In this document: in pieces, positions 34,399 through 41,570 of the stretch
Layout: every line of letters begins with the position of its first letter
How positions within the stretch are numbered: the first letter of the stretch is position 1
Origin: an uncultured Eubacteriales bacterium
Lineage (GTDB): Bacteria; Bacillota; Clostridia; Oscillospirales; Ruminococcaceae
Assembly: GCA_900314975.1 (NCBI GenBank)
Contig: OMXI01000027.1
Coordinates: 1 to 43,356 of the forward strand
Length of the DNA: 43,356 bases
Reading direction: 5' to 3'
Made by a program: the position numbers and the translations under genes
Notes under the pieces: generated by a model
The model's input: only the letters and a program-made list of their open reading frames with translations
What the model was told of the DNA's origin: nothing
The model's database searches: none

Positions 34399-35052
34399 AT
34401 GAGTGAAACAAAAAAATACAATTCTTATGTTATGGAGATAGATAGCGGCGGCTATGGTTTCTATGTTTGCTACGGGCAACACGGACATGGGTGGTACATT
34501 GCTATACCTAATTTTGAAACCTGTGTTGAAGCAGGCACATATGATGATTTTTTTTATAACCTTGAACAATTATCAAGTGTATCGGACAAAAGAGTTGCTG
34601 ACAATGCTGAAAACATCGTCAATGCTATAAAAGATTATATGGAAAAGGTCGATTTCAGATGTGATAAGAATAATACACTTTTGGAACTCCGAAACATCAG
34701 AAATTATACTCGTATTGATATTCCCGATTACATAAAAGCTATCGGTGACGGTGCTTTTTCCAATAATGAATGTAGGAAAATCACAGATGTAACCTTGCAC
34801 GATGGTATTACAGAAATAGGCAATGATGCTTTTGACGGTTGCCGCCGCCTTGAAAGTATCAATATTCCCGATAGCGTTAAGAGTATAGGAAAATGGGCAT
34901 TTGATGATTGTTCTAAAATTACAAGAGTTGATATACCTTTCGATTGTGAAATAAGCAGTTCATCGTTTGCTGCCTTTTGCAAGGTTATAAGGAAAGCAAA
35001 GGCAGATGATGAACTCGATCTGACACAGGAAAAGGAGAGAGGGAGGTCTTGA
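34399..35052 (+). CDS. Cytoplasmic BspA-type LRR protein, tagged
   Basis: 217 residues, no signal peptide. Residues 1-100 are an unrecognised alpha/beta domain with YGQHGHGWYIAIPNF. Residues about 105-195 are LRR_5 repeats (IGDGAFSNNECRKITDVTLHD, IGNDAFDGCRRLESINIPDS). Ends ELDLTQEKERGRS. Known: LRR_5 repeats are mostly found in secreted proteins, so an intracellular tagged version is unusual. The terminal codons again read AGAGGGAGG before the next start. Confidence 0.7.
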   Translation: MSETKKYNSYVMEIDSGGYGFYVCYGQHGHGWYIAIPNFETCVEAGTYDDFFYNLEQLSSVSDKRVADNAENIVNAIKDYMEKVDFRCDKNNTLLELRNIRNYTRIDIPDYIKAIGDGAFSNNECRKITDVTLHDGITEIGNDAFDGCRRLESINIPDSVKSIGKWAFDDCSKITRVDIPFDCEISSSSFAAFCKVIRKAKADDELDLTQEKERGRS

Positions 35053-35053
35053 T

Positions 35054-35398
35054 ATGGCATTTGAATATAATGAAAAGAAACATACAAACTGGTTTGCAGT
35101 TGTTTATGTTGTTATTGCTGTTATAACCGTTGCACTACTGATTAACAGATTGATGTCAGATGCTGCGAAAGAACTAAAAAAGGAAAATGAGAATAAGCCT
35201 TTGAATTTAGTCGTAGTAGTTGTTGATAACAAGGAGTATACGAGCATTGACAAGGACAGCATCAGTCCGCCTTTACACGCTGGCGGACAGATAGATTTCA
35301 AGGATAAACAGGGAAACGAGTATCACCTTAAATGCAATTCATATATTGTAAAGGAGGACAATTCATTCGCCAGTGATGATAGTAGTTTCAAAACATAA
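35054..35398 (+). CDS. Membrane-anchored hypothetical protein
   Basis: 114 residues. One membrane helix about 12-34 and an extracytoplasmic beta domain with LNLVVVVVDNKEYTSIDKDS and GNEYHLKCNSYIVK. Like the other membrane proteins of this element it has no tag. AGGGAGG, within the end of the previous gene, is its ribosome site. Confidence 0.55.
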   Translation: MAFEYNEKKHTNWFAVVYVVIAVITVALLINRLMSDAAKELKKENENKPLNLVVVVVDNKEYTSIDKDSISPPLHAGGQIDFKDKQGNEYHLKCNSYIVKEDNSFASDDSSFKT

Positions 35399-35421
35399 TC
35401 AGATTAAAAAAGGAGTAGTAG

Positions 35422-35676
35422 ATGGATAAATATCGTGTTCATTCTAAATATGTAAAGCATCATTCAAAACCATATTTAAGAGAAATCATAGATAAGTATA
35501 CAGATGAAGTTTGTTTTTATTTGTATTTTGATCATTATCCATCTTGGAATGAGATAATAAATGAGGTTAAGAGATTAGATAATCTCAACGATGCAAGTAA
35601 TCAAGAAAAAGAACAAAATGCAGAAGAAGACGAGGAACTTGATCTGACTGGAGAGAGTGAACACAGAGAACGCTGA
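35422..35676 (+). CDS. Small tagged protein (RER variant)
   Basis: 84 residues, AAAGGAG upstream. N terminus basic and aromatic (HSKYVKHHSKPYLREI), central helix, then an acidic linker EEDEELDLTGESEHRER. The RGR end is RER here. The last codons and stop form the left arm of a terminator stem, which may explain the change. Confidence 0.55.
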   Translation: MDKYRVHSKYVKHHSKPYLREIIDKYTDEVCFYLYFDHYPSWNEIINEVKRLDNLNDASNQEKEQNAEEDEELDLTGESEHRER

Positions 35677-35707
35677 TTTTTAAATGAAATTCGGCATTCT
35701 TTTTTTT
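35668..35707 (+). terminator. Terminator overlapping the tagged C terminus
   Basis: GAACGCTGA pairs with TCGGCATTC (one mismatch, one wobble) across a 14-nt loop, then eight T. Confidence 0.6.
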
Positions 35708-35710
35708 AGA

Positions 35711-35728
35711 TTTTGTCGCAAGACAAAA
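35711..35728. promoter_or_regulatory. Palindrome site 6
   Basis: TTTTGTCGCAAGACAAAA directly after the terminator T run and 15 bp before the next start. Confidence 0.7.
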
Positions 35729-35743
35729 AGCGAAGGTGATAAG

Positions 35744-36307
35744 ATGTTTACAAAAGAATGCTTGCGAACAGCTTTTGAAAATTTGAGCAAGATTGATAAA
35801 TGGGATAATTATTGCGTAAAGGGCGGTCGTTGGGTAAAGGATCGCCCTGTTTTTGATAGTCACGAAGATATGATAACTGCTCTTGTAAACAATGAGCGGT
35901 TGCTTGAACGCATCAATCAGAATGTGATAAATGGCTTACCGTGCTTTGAAATCAGTACGGACTGTGACATTGGTCGGCTGATAAACTCGGAAAACGAAAG
36001 CGCAGGCGGTCAATATGAGATAAAAGGCTTCATAACAAAGGAAAATGTTTTTGAGCTTGGTAGAGCTTTAGCCTCATTCACATCTAATTATATAGAAATA
36101 CTCGAAGAGTATCCTATATATTTAGGAGAAAGCGGCAGCGTTTACTTTTGCTATGAATGGTCATACAAACAACATATGACAGAAATAATCAGCAAAACGC
36201 TTTTTGTTTACAGAACACTTGTTATAAAGAAGATACCACGCTCATACATTGATTGTTCAGTGCTTGAAGAATTCTTCGCAGAGTTCAAAGATGTATGGAC
36301 TGATTAA
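35744..36307 (+). CDS. Hypothetical protein
   Basis: 187 residues from ATG 35744, chosen because GAAGGTGAT precedes it. Soluble, mostly helical, containing WDNYCVKGGRWVKDRPVF and CYEWSYKQHMTEI. Untagged. No family recognised. Followed by the tagged LRR gene after 18 bp. Confidence 0.55.
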   Translation: MFTKECLRTAFENLSKIDKWDNYCVKGGRWVKDRPVFDSHEDMITALVNNERLLERINQNVINGLPCFEISTDCDIGRLINSENESAGGQYEIKGFITKENVFELGRALASFTSNYIEILEEYPIYLGESGSVYFCYEWSYKQHMTEIISKTLFVYRTLVIKKIPRSYIDCSVLEEFFAEFKDVWTD

Positions 36308-36325
36308 GCAGAAAGGAATGTAGTT

Positions 36326-37834
36326 ATGGAAAAGATAGATTTAAGACAGACAGGAAACGCATACTTTGTTCAGGCGAAGATTAACAAGAACGGAGTGTAT
36401 CCGATATATTTCGTAAGCAACTTTGTTCAACCTTCAGGCAACTATGCTGACGCATATGTTGAGTTAATGCTTGTAGGCGGTTATAATAGAGAAACGGCTG
36501 AATATGTATCTGCTAATTCTGAATTGCTTGCAAATGCTGAAAAAGACTTAATCAGCAAAGAATTTGATTTCCTTGATTATAACATTAAAACGGCTCTTGA
36601 ACTGCAAGGCTATAAAGATTTAGGTGTTAATGATGTTCTCAACAGCTTACTTGCAGAACGAGAAGACGCAGAAGCGTTATCTGATTTTGAAATTGAGAAC
36701 GGAGTGCTGAAAAAGTACAACGGACACGACCAATGGGTAATCGTTCCCGATGATGTAACAACTATCGGTGAGAGTGCATTTGAAAAGAATAAAAAAATCG
36801 AAAACATATCATTTCCGAAAAGCCTAAAGTCAATCGAAAAGGATGCTTTTGCGTTCTGTGATAATCTTGACGGTGTAATGTTCAACTCTGATACTGAACT
36901 TGAAAATATCGGTATTGCTGCCTTTACTGGCTGTAAGAAAATGAGATACTTTATTATGCCTGATACAGTAACACACATTGAAAATTACGCTTTCGGTAAC
37001 TGCGACAATTTAAGAGAAATACATATACCTAATGTAACAGTTGTGCCTTTTGGTGCATTTATGGGCTGTAAAGAGCTGAAGAAAGTAAGCATTGACGAGG
37101 GCGTTGTGAGCATAGGCGGCGAAGCCTTTTGGGGCTGTACAAGTCTTAAAGATGTATCTTTACCGTCAACACTTGTTGATATGGGACAGGCGGCTTTTAA
37201 CAAGTGCAATTCTCTTACACATCTTGATCTGCCCGAAAACTTTGATACTGCAATTCTAAAATATGCAGAGCTTCCAAAAGGTTGTTCGTATGATTGTTGT
37301 ATTCCTGATTACAGCAGATATAAGGGAATGACACTCACAGAGTTTTTCAATGATATAAAGGACACAGATCTCGATAGAGATTTTGATGTAGGCGATGATG
37401 TTTTTGATACAACTGTATGCTGTTGTTCACCAAATCCCAAACCGTTTTCACCTACGAAGAAAGAGCCTTATGATTATTTCAGCGACTATATTTATGATAA
37501 TGTGAAAATCATAAAAGCTATGCCTGATAAGGACTATGTTTTTGCCGACTGGACAGGCTTTGTGAATGAACACTTTGACAAGCTGAAAGATTTTTCTCGG
37601 CTATACTGGAGAGGAGACTATGATGATAAAGATAAGTTCACTTATGAATGGATAACTGAAATTCACGGTTGGCTTGCAGGCAACGTCTGTGATGAAAACT
37701 ACAACGACTTTTTAAGAGTAGTCGCAGGCGAAGATATTCCTTCATCTAAAAAAGAAGAAAAAGACTTGCTCTCGACAGTTTACGGAGAGAGTGAGGAACT
37801 TGACCTGACAGGACAGGACAGAGGGCGCAGTTAA
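36326..37834 (+). CDS. Large cytoplasmic BspA-type LRR protein, tagged
   Basis: 502 residues, no signal peptide. Residues 1-110 are an N-terminal alpha/beta domain (NKNGVYPIYFVSNFVQPSG). Residues about 130-320 are seven or so LRR_5 units (IGESAFEKNKKIENISFPKS, MGQAAFNKCNSLTHLDLPEN). Then CCCSPNPKPFSP and an acidic helical domain to 485. Ends EELDLTGQDRGRS. Same outline as the protein at 34399, but larger. A binding or recognition function is likely from the LRRs; the partner is unknown. Confidence 0.72.
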   Translation: MEKIDLRQTGNAYFVQAKINKNGVYPIYFVSNFVQPSGNYADAYVELMLVGGYNRETAEYVSANSELLANAEKDLISKEFDFLDYNIKTALELQGYKDLGVNDVLNSLLAEREDAEALSDFEIENGVLKKYNGHDQWVIVPDDVTTIGESAFEKNKKIENISFPKSLKSIEKDAFAFCDNLDGVMFNSDTELENIGIAAFTGCKKMRYFIMPDTVTHIENYAFGNCDNLREIHIPNVTVVPFGAFMGCKELKKVSIDEGVVSIGGEAFWGCTSLKDVSLPSTLVDMGQAAFNKCNSLTHLDLPENFDTAILKYAELPKGCSYDCCIPDYSRYKGMTLTEFFNDIKDTDLDRDFDVGDDVFDTTVCCCSPNPKPFSPTKKEPYDYFSDYIYDNVKIIKAMPDKDYVFADWTGFVNEHFDKLKDFSRLYWRGDYDDKDKFTYEWITEIHGWLAGNVCDENYNDFLRVVAGEDIPSSKKEEKDLLSTVYGESEELDLTGQDRGRS

Positions 37835-37855
37835 AATCTAAATGGAAAAGAAAAG

Positions 37856-37867
37856 TGTCGCAAGACA
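37856..37867. promoter_or_regulatory. Palindrome site 7
   Basis: TGTCGCAAGACA core, shorter outer arms (AAAAG on the left), 22 bp after the tagged LRR gene. Confidence 0.6.
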
Positions 37868-37896
37868 AAAAACAAGGAGAATAGTTATGAAAATTG

Positions 37897-38060
37897 AACG
37901 CTCGGTACGGTAAGGTCGGGGACAGTAGAGTAATGGCGGAGTTTCGCAGCGCACAGTTGAGTTGCGTACCGTACAGTTGCGGTAGGGTGGCGCAGAGTAG
38001 GGTATTGGCGAGTACCGTCCAGTTAAGGTATTGTATTGTGAATTTTCGTAAAGTAAGGTA
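37897..38060. repeat. Degenerate five-base-periodic tract
   Basis: GGTA, AGTA, CAGTT, GCGTA and similar words recur at five-base spacing (for example CGGTACGGTAAGGT, CAGTAGAGTA, ACAGTTGAGTTGCGTACCGT). It starts inside an eight-codon ORF (MKIERSVR, ATG 37887) that has a good AAGGAG. The +1 frame is open for 57 codons to 38067. The product is low complexity. I consider it non-coding or a leader, not a normal gene. Confidence 0.6.
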
Positions 38061-38101
38061 TAGCTAATATTCTTTTCAAAAAAACAAAGGAGGTAAATAA
38101 T

Positions 38102-38434
38102 ATGTCTGATTACGATGATGAGTATGTTGATGTTGAGGAAGAAGAAGCAGAAAACTGGAACTTGATAAGGTGTAAAGAGGTCACAGATGCAGACGGTTTT
38201 ACAACAGAATACTCATTGTACGAATGTAACTGTTCTGACGAATGGCGAGAGGAAAACGATTATCCAAAATATATCTGTATGTTTGGAGATCGTGATCTAT
38301 ATCCACCCGATGTGATGTATGCAGACTGGTCGGGAGAAACAGAGCAGGAAGCTGACGAGTGGTTTGATAACTACCACGGTTATGAGGAAGAATTTGAGCA
38401 AGGAACGGCTCAAAGCAATGGACTTGGTCGCTGA
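38102..38434 (+). CDS. Very acidic small protein
   Basis: 110 residues, AAAGGAGG upstream. Starts MSDYDDEYVDVEEEEAENW and is extremely rich in D and E, with Cys pairs CNC and YICMFGD. Ends EEFEQGTAQSNGLGR, which could be a decayed tag (acidic run, then polar, then GR), but ELDLT is absent. DNA mimicry is possible from its charge alone. No family recognised. Confidence 0.55.
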   Translation: MSDYDDEYVDVEEEEAENWNLIRCKEVTDADGFTTEYSLYECNCSDEWREENDYPKYICMFGDRDLYPPDVMYADWSGETEQEADEWFDNYHGYEEEFEQGTAQSNGLGR

Positions 38435-38437
38435 AAA

Positions 38438-38453
38438 TTTGTCGCAAGACAAA
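38438..38453. promoter_or_regulatory. Palindrome site 8
   Basis: TTTGTCGCAAGACAAA, three bases after the stop of the acidic protein gene. Confidence 0.7.
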
Positions 38454-38529
38454 AAAACGAAATACAGTGCAAAAAAGCACATAGTAAAAATTACCATTTA
38501 ACAAATTAAATATTTGTACACTTTTACTA

Positions 38530-38558
38530 TTGATTTTTGCTGTTTGTTATATTATACT
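38530..38558 (+). promoter_or_regulatory. Promoter of the 38583 unit
   Basis: TTGATT, 17-bp spacer, TATACT, 25 bp before the next gene. Confidence 0.6.
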
Positions 38559-38582
38559 ATATAATAGGAAGGAATAAATACT

Positions 38583-38894
38583 ATGAAAAGCTCTAAAAAG
38601 AACACTGACAACGCATTTGAGTTCGGTGTTGATAAGACAAAGGTCAATCTTATCAAGCACTATATGGCTGAAAAGGGACTGGACAGCTCACAGTTTGATG
38701 ATGAGTACAAGGCGCAACTCGGTAAGCTAATTGATAAGATGTACCGCAAGTATGTGCCGAGTGAGGTCAGAAAGCTGTTTGAAACTCCTGCGTTTAGCAT
38801 ATCCTCAAATCCAACAGTAAAGCAGTCGGTTGAAATCGCAAAGGAGAGTGACATAAATGGACGCAACGAAGAAATACGAGCTGACAATCAATAA
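38583..38894 (+). CDS. Small helical protein, DUF6103-like
   Basis: 103 residues, AGGAAGG upstream. The pattern MAEKGLDSSQFDDEYKAQLGKLIDKMYRKYVPSEVRKLFE resembles the DUF6103 family found in mobile elements of Clostridia. Function unknown. Its end overlaps the next gene by 38 bases. Confidence 0.5.
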   Translation: MKSSKKNTDNAFEFGVDKTKVNLIKHYMAEKGLDSSQFDDEYKAQLGKLIDKMYRKYVPSEVRKLFETPAFSISSNPTVKQSVEIAKESDINGRNEEIRADNQ

Positions 38895-39330
38895 GTTTGG
38901 CGGCAGGCTAAAACTTGCTCACTATCGCATAGCTGAAGCTGTTAAACTACCTTCACATGATTTGTCATTTATAACGGTCTATGATCCGAGAGATAAAGGC
39001 TATTACTACATAGATGCAAGGGAAACAGAGCAGACCGACAAGGTTAAGCTTGGCAGGCTTGACTACAACAACGGCGATGTTGAGCTTACACACTTTAAGG
39101 AGATAAGCTGTTCGGACTTGCTCAAGGATATACCCGAAAGCTTTATCGAACCTATGAGAGTAGAGCGAGATAACACGGATATGTTTATGTATCTCAATGA
39201 CAGCGGTAACTTTAAGAGCTTTATAAAAGACAAAATAGGGCTGCTGCCTTGCAGATATGGGCTTAAAAAGAAACGCAACGGAGAGATAACAACAAAGTAT
39301 TACCTATTCTCCATTGCATATCAGAACTGA
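38857..39330 (+). CDS. Hypothetical protein
   Basis: 157 residues from ATG 38857 with AAAGGAGAG upstream, inside the end of the preceding gene. Beta-rich, with YDPRDKGYYYIDARET and LKKKRNGEITTKYYL. Soluble, untagged. No family recognised. Confidence 0.55.
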   Translation: MDATKKYELTINKFGGRLKLAHYRIAEAVKLPSHDLSFITVYDPRDKGYYYIDARETEQTDKVKLGRLDYNNGDVELTHFKEISCSDLLKDIPESFIEPMRVERDNTDMFMYLNDSGNFKSFIKDKIGLLPCRYGLKKKRNGEITTKYYLFSIAYQN

Positions 39331-39331
39331 T

Positions 39332-39961
39332 ATGAGTGAACTGATATACACACACGGCGGTCAGCTGTTTGAGATACTGGCACAGTACGGTATCTGTACT
39401 GTTTTGAACGATATTGCACAGCAGACTTATTACTGCGCAACTAAAGTGAATATTGTAGACAGCGAGATACATTGGCAGACTGCCAGCGTGTTTGATAAGA
39501 AGCAGCAAGCTATTAAGCTTGCGCAGGAGGTTGATAAAATGTATGAGATGCTGAAAAACAGAGCTTTGGTTGAAAAGGTCGGCTACAAGCTTGATGATGA
39601 GATACACAAAAACAGAGAGGGTTATCACTATGACTTTGATACGACTCTCGATGCAATGAAAAACGAGTACAGTACATTTGATGTCTGTGCGGCAGTTGCA
39701 CTTGCTGTCAATTCTCACGCTGACTGGGACGGGCGTTATAGCAAAGCAAGTGTAAAGTGGGCTAAAGACTTTCTATACGAGAATGATATTGAGCCTGATG
39801 ATTACAAGAGTATTCGACTGTCAAATACTCACCCTACAATTTTGAATGGATTTGCAGAATATATGATGGATAAGACAAAAGGTATATCACTACAAGATCT
39901 GCACCATGTCAATGAGCAGGAGCTTGATCTGACAGAGCAAAGTCAGGACAGGGGACGATAA
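39332..39961 (+). CDS. Hypothetical tagged protein
   Basis: 209 residues from ATG 39332, one base after the stop of the preceding gene; no clear ribosome site, so expression depends on coupling. N-terminal Cys/Gln-rich alpha/beta domain, helical middle with KLAQEVDKMYEMLKNRALVEKVGY, and DVCAAVALAVNSHADWDGRYS. Ends QELDLTEQSQDRGR. No family recognised. Confidence 0.6.
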   Translation: MSELIYTHGGQLFEILAQYGICTVLNDIAQQTYYCATKVNIVDSEIHWQTASVFDKKQQAIKLAQEVDKMYEMLKNRALVEKVGYKLDDEIHKNREGYHYDFDTTLDAMKNEYSTFDVCAAVALAVNSHADWDGRYSKASVKWAKDFLYENDIEPDDYKSIRLSNTHPTILNGFAEYMMDKTKGISLQDLHHVNEQELDLTEQSQDRGR

Positions 39962-39965
39962 CATT

Positions 39966-39979
39966 TTGTCGCAAGACAA
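39966..39979. promoter_or_regulatory. Palindrome site 9
   Basis: TTGTCGCAAGACAA, five bases after the tagged gene and 26 bp before the next start. Confidence 0.7.
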
Positions 39980-40005
39980 TTACAAAAATACAAGGAGGTA
40001 AGAGT

Positions 40006-40692
40006 ATGGATAAGATTTTAGTGGAGGAGCAGGCAAAGTATGATTATCACAAGTCATTACACCCGCTTGACAAGGACAAAATAAATGCGATGATAAAGAG
40101 CAAAGAGAAAGTTGATGAGTTTCTCAAAGAGCAGATCGCAAAACTGCCCGATGATGAAAAGGAAAACGGTCTGCTGATTGAAGATGCAGATCTGCGAGAG
40201 TTTATGGGAAAAGAGTTCCTTGAACTGACTGAACAGCCGCAACACTGCGCTTTGCCGCAGAGCGATGCTCTGTTGGAGCGAGTTTGCGAGTATTATCCCG
40301 ATATATTTTGGGCGATGTATGTTCACAAGAACGGTGAACGCCCAGTGTATAACAGTGATGTGCGCAGGCGCAAAGAGTATATCTACGGACACACACGGCG
40401 CAAGGCACAGTTTTTGCAGGCACTGCTGATCGCAGATGTCAATGAAAATGAGTTTTGGGAAAACTACGCTTACAATATGGAGCATTATAAGTACAAGATG
40501 TACTATAAGGCAGCTCACGCCAAAAGGGAAGTGCCTGACTATCCGACTTGCTTCGTGACGAGAGTTGACCGCTATGCTGCATGGCTGCGGAAAATCGTTG
40601 ATGAGTTCGTTGACGAGGACTACACATATAACTCCGATCTTACTCTTGGCGGTATGTCAAAGCTCTATCGGGACAATCGCATAGCTGTATAA
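40006..40692 (+). CDS. Hypothetical helical protein with an internal tag-like segment
   Basis: 228 residues, AAGGAGG upstream. Highly charged N-terminal third, then EFLELTEQPQHC at residues 70-81, then a helical domain (VYNSDVRRRKEYIYGHTRRKAQFLQALLIADVNENEFWENY). The internal stretch resembles the ELDLTEQ start of the terminal tag. No family recognised. Followed by an independent promoter. Confidence 0.55.
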   Translation: MDKILVEEQAKYDYHKSLHPLDKDKINAMIKSKEKVDEFLKEQIAKLPDDEKENGLLIEDADLREFMGKEFLELTEQPQHCALPQSDALLERVCEYYPDIFWAMYVHKNGERPVYNSDVRRRKEYIYGHTRRKAQFLQALLIADVNENEFWENYAYNMEHYKYKMYYKAAHAKREVPDYPTCFVTRVDRYAAWLRKIVDEFVDEDYTYNSDLTLGGMSKLYRDNRIAV

Positions 40693-40721
40693 TTGACTTT
40701 TGCCGCAGACTGTGGTATAAT
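40693..40721 (+). promoter_or_regulatory. Consensus promoter of the VapD-like operon
   Basis: TTGACT at 40693-40698, 17-bp spacer, TATAAT at 40716-40721, immediately after the stop of the upstream gene. Confidence 0.8.
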
Positions 40722-40748
40722 ATAGAAAAAACGAAAGGACTTGTTGAT

Positions 40749-41057
40749 ATGGCTACGACTACTACAAACACTCTTTTTAAGGTGACCTTCACTATAAAAA
40801 ATAATGTGAAGATATACGAATTAGCTGATGCTTTGGATAAGGCTTTTGAACTTATGGAGGTACAGTTTAAGCGAACTATAAATGGTAATGACATTGAGTA
40901 TAGCACATCAAATCATGACAATTATGCTGATATGTGGGATGCTATATATGAAATACTCGAAAGTAAGTATCTCGCCTATATCAATGGTGTTATATGGAAC
41001 AACTATGAAACAGATAATGAGGAAGATGTATTAACTGAGTATTTAGAGGATAAGTAA
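40749..41057 (+). CDS. Small acidic protein, candidate antitoxin
   Basis: 102 residues, GAAAGG upstream. Begins MATTTTNTLFKVTFTIKNNVKIYELADALDKAFELMEVQFKR and has an acidic C terminus (ETDNEEDVLTEYLEDK). It ends one base before the VapD-like gene and shares its promoter, the usual antitoxin position. No antitoxin family is recognised; the role is inferred from order and size. Confidence 0.5.
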   Translation: MATTTTNTLFKVTFTIKNNVKIYELADALDKAFELMEVQFKRTINGNDIEYSTSNHDNYADMWDAIYEILESKYLAYINGVIWNNYETDNEEDVLTEYLEDK

Positions 41058-41058
41058 A

Positions 41059-41472
41059 ATGCCAAAATATATAAAAACAATTAATTTTGACCTTGATACA
41101 AAAGCTTTACAAGAACAGTATCCTAATAGTAACTGGCATAAAGCGTATGAAGATATAAAAGACTTTCTGAAATCAAAGGACTTTTCTCACAGACAAGGCT
41201 CTGGATATATATCCAATAAAGAATTGTCAGAGAACAAAGTATCAAAAATACTCAGGGAAATGTCACAAGAACTGAACTGGCTCAACGGTTGTGTAAAAGA
41301 GATTGATGTTGCGGATTTAGCAAGTAAGCGTTTTAGTTATAAATCGTTGTTTAAGAACAAGCGTACAGATAGCAGAAAGAGTTTTAAAGAACGCTCAAAT
41401 ACAGATGATAAGAGTTACAACGAGGACGATGAACTCGATCTGACAGAACAGAGCCAAAGCAGAGGGCGATAA
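41059..41472 (+). CDS. VapD-like RNase (Cas2-fold) with C-terminal tag
   Basis: 137 residues. The first 90 show the VapD/Cas2 pattern: INFDLDT (10-14) as first strand, YPNSNWHKAYEDIKDFL helix, HRQGSGYIS (44-52), LREMSQELNWLNGCVKEIDV. Known: VapD proteins are ferredoxin-fold endoribonucleases, some of them toxins. Residues 95-125 are a basic/S-rich linker absent from usual VapD (about 90-100 aa), ending DDELDLTEQSQSRGR. So the tag is added to a known enzyme fold. Inference: toxin or RNA-processing enzyme. Confidence 0.65.
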   Translation: MPKYIKTINFDLDTKALQEQYPNSNWHKAYEDIKDFLKSKDFSHRQGSGYISNKELSENKVSKILREMSQELNWLNGCVKEIDVADLASKRFSYKSLFKNKRTDSRKSFKERSNTDDKSYNEDDELDLTEQSQSRGR

Positions 41473-41475
41473 CAC

Positions 41476-41491
41476 TTTGTCGCAAGACAAA
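41476..41491. promoter_or_regulatory. Palindrome site 10
   Basis: TTTGTCGCAAGACAAA, three bases after the VapD-like gene. Confidence 0.7.
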
Positions 41492-41503
41492 AATATGATT
41501 TTT

Positions 41504-41531
41504 AGACCGCATACATTATGTGGTCTTTTTT
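41504..41531 (+). terminator. Terminator of the VapD-like operon
   Basis: AGACCGCATA pairs with TATGTGGTCT (one G-T), followed by six T. Confidence 0.75.
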
Positions 41532-41570
41532 ATTGTGATACAATCAAACAAGAAAAAAGGGGAGATTATA

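Larger units (their letters stand above)
30713..41469 (+). other. Recurrent C-terminal peptide tag (nine copies)
   Basis: Copies at nt 30713-30751, 31704-31739, 33382-33420, 34356-34394, 35011-35049, 35635-35673, 37796-37831, 39920-39958 and 41431-41469. All end the protein: ELDLT, 4-5 polar residues, then RGR, RGRS or RER. The five ELDLT codons vary at third positions between copies while the residues do not, which points to selection on the peptide. Confidence 0.9.

Noticed and set aside
37894-38067. 57-codon ORF across the five-base-periodic tract
   Set aside because: Needs a TTG start without a ribosome site or a +1 frameshift; composition follows the repeat, not coding bias.
26754-41491. 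Palindromes read as rho-independent terminators
   Set aside because: The stem is flanked by T before and A after on the plus strand, no T run follows, and the sequence is too constant; separate terminators lie upstream of several copies.
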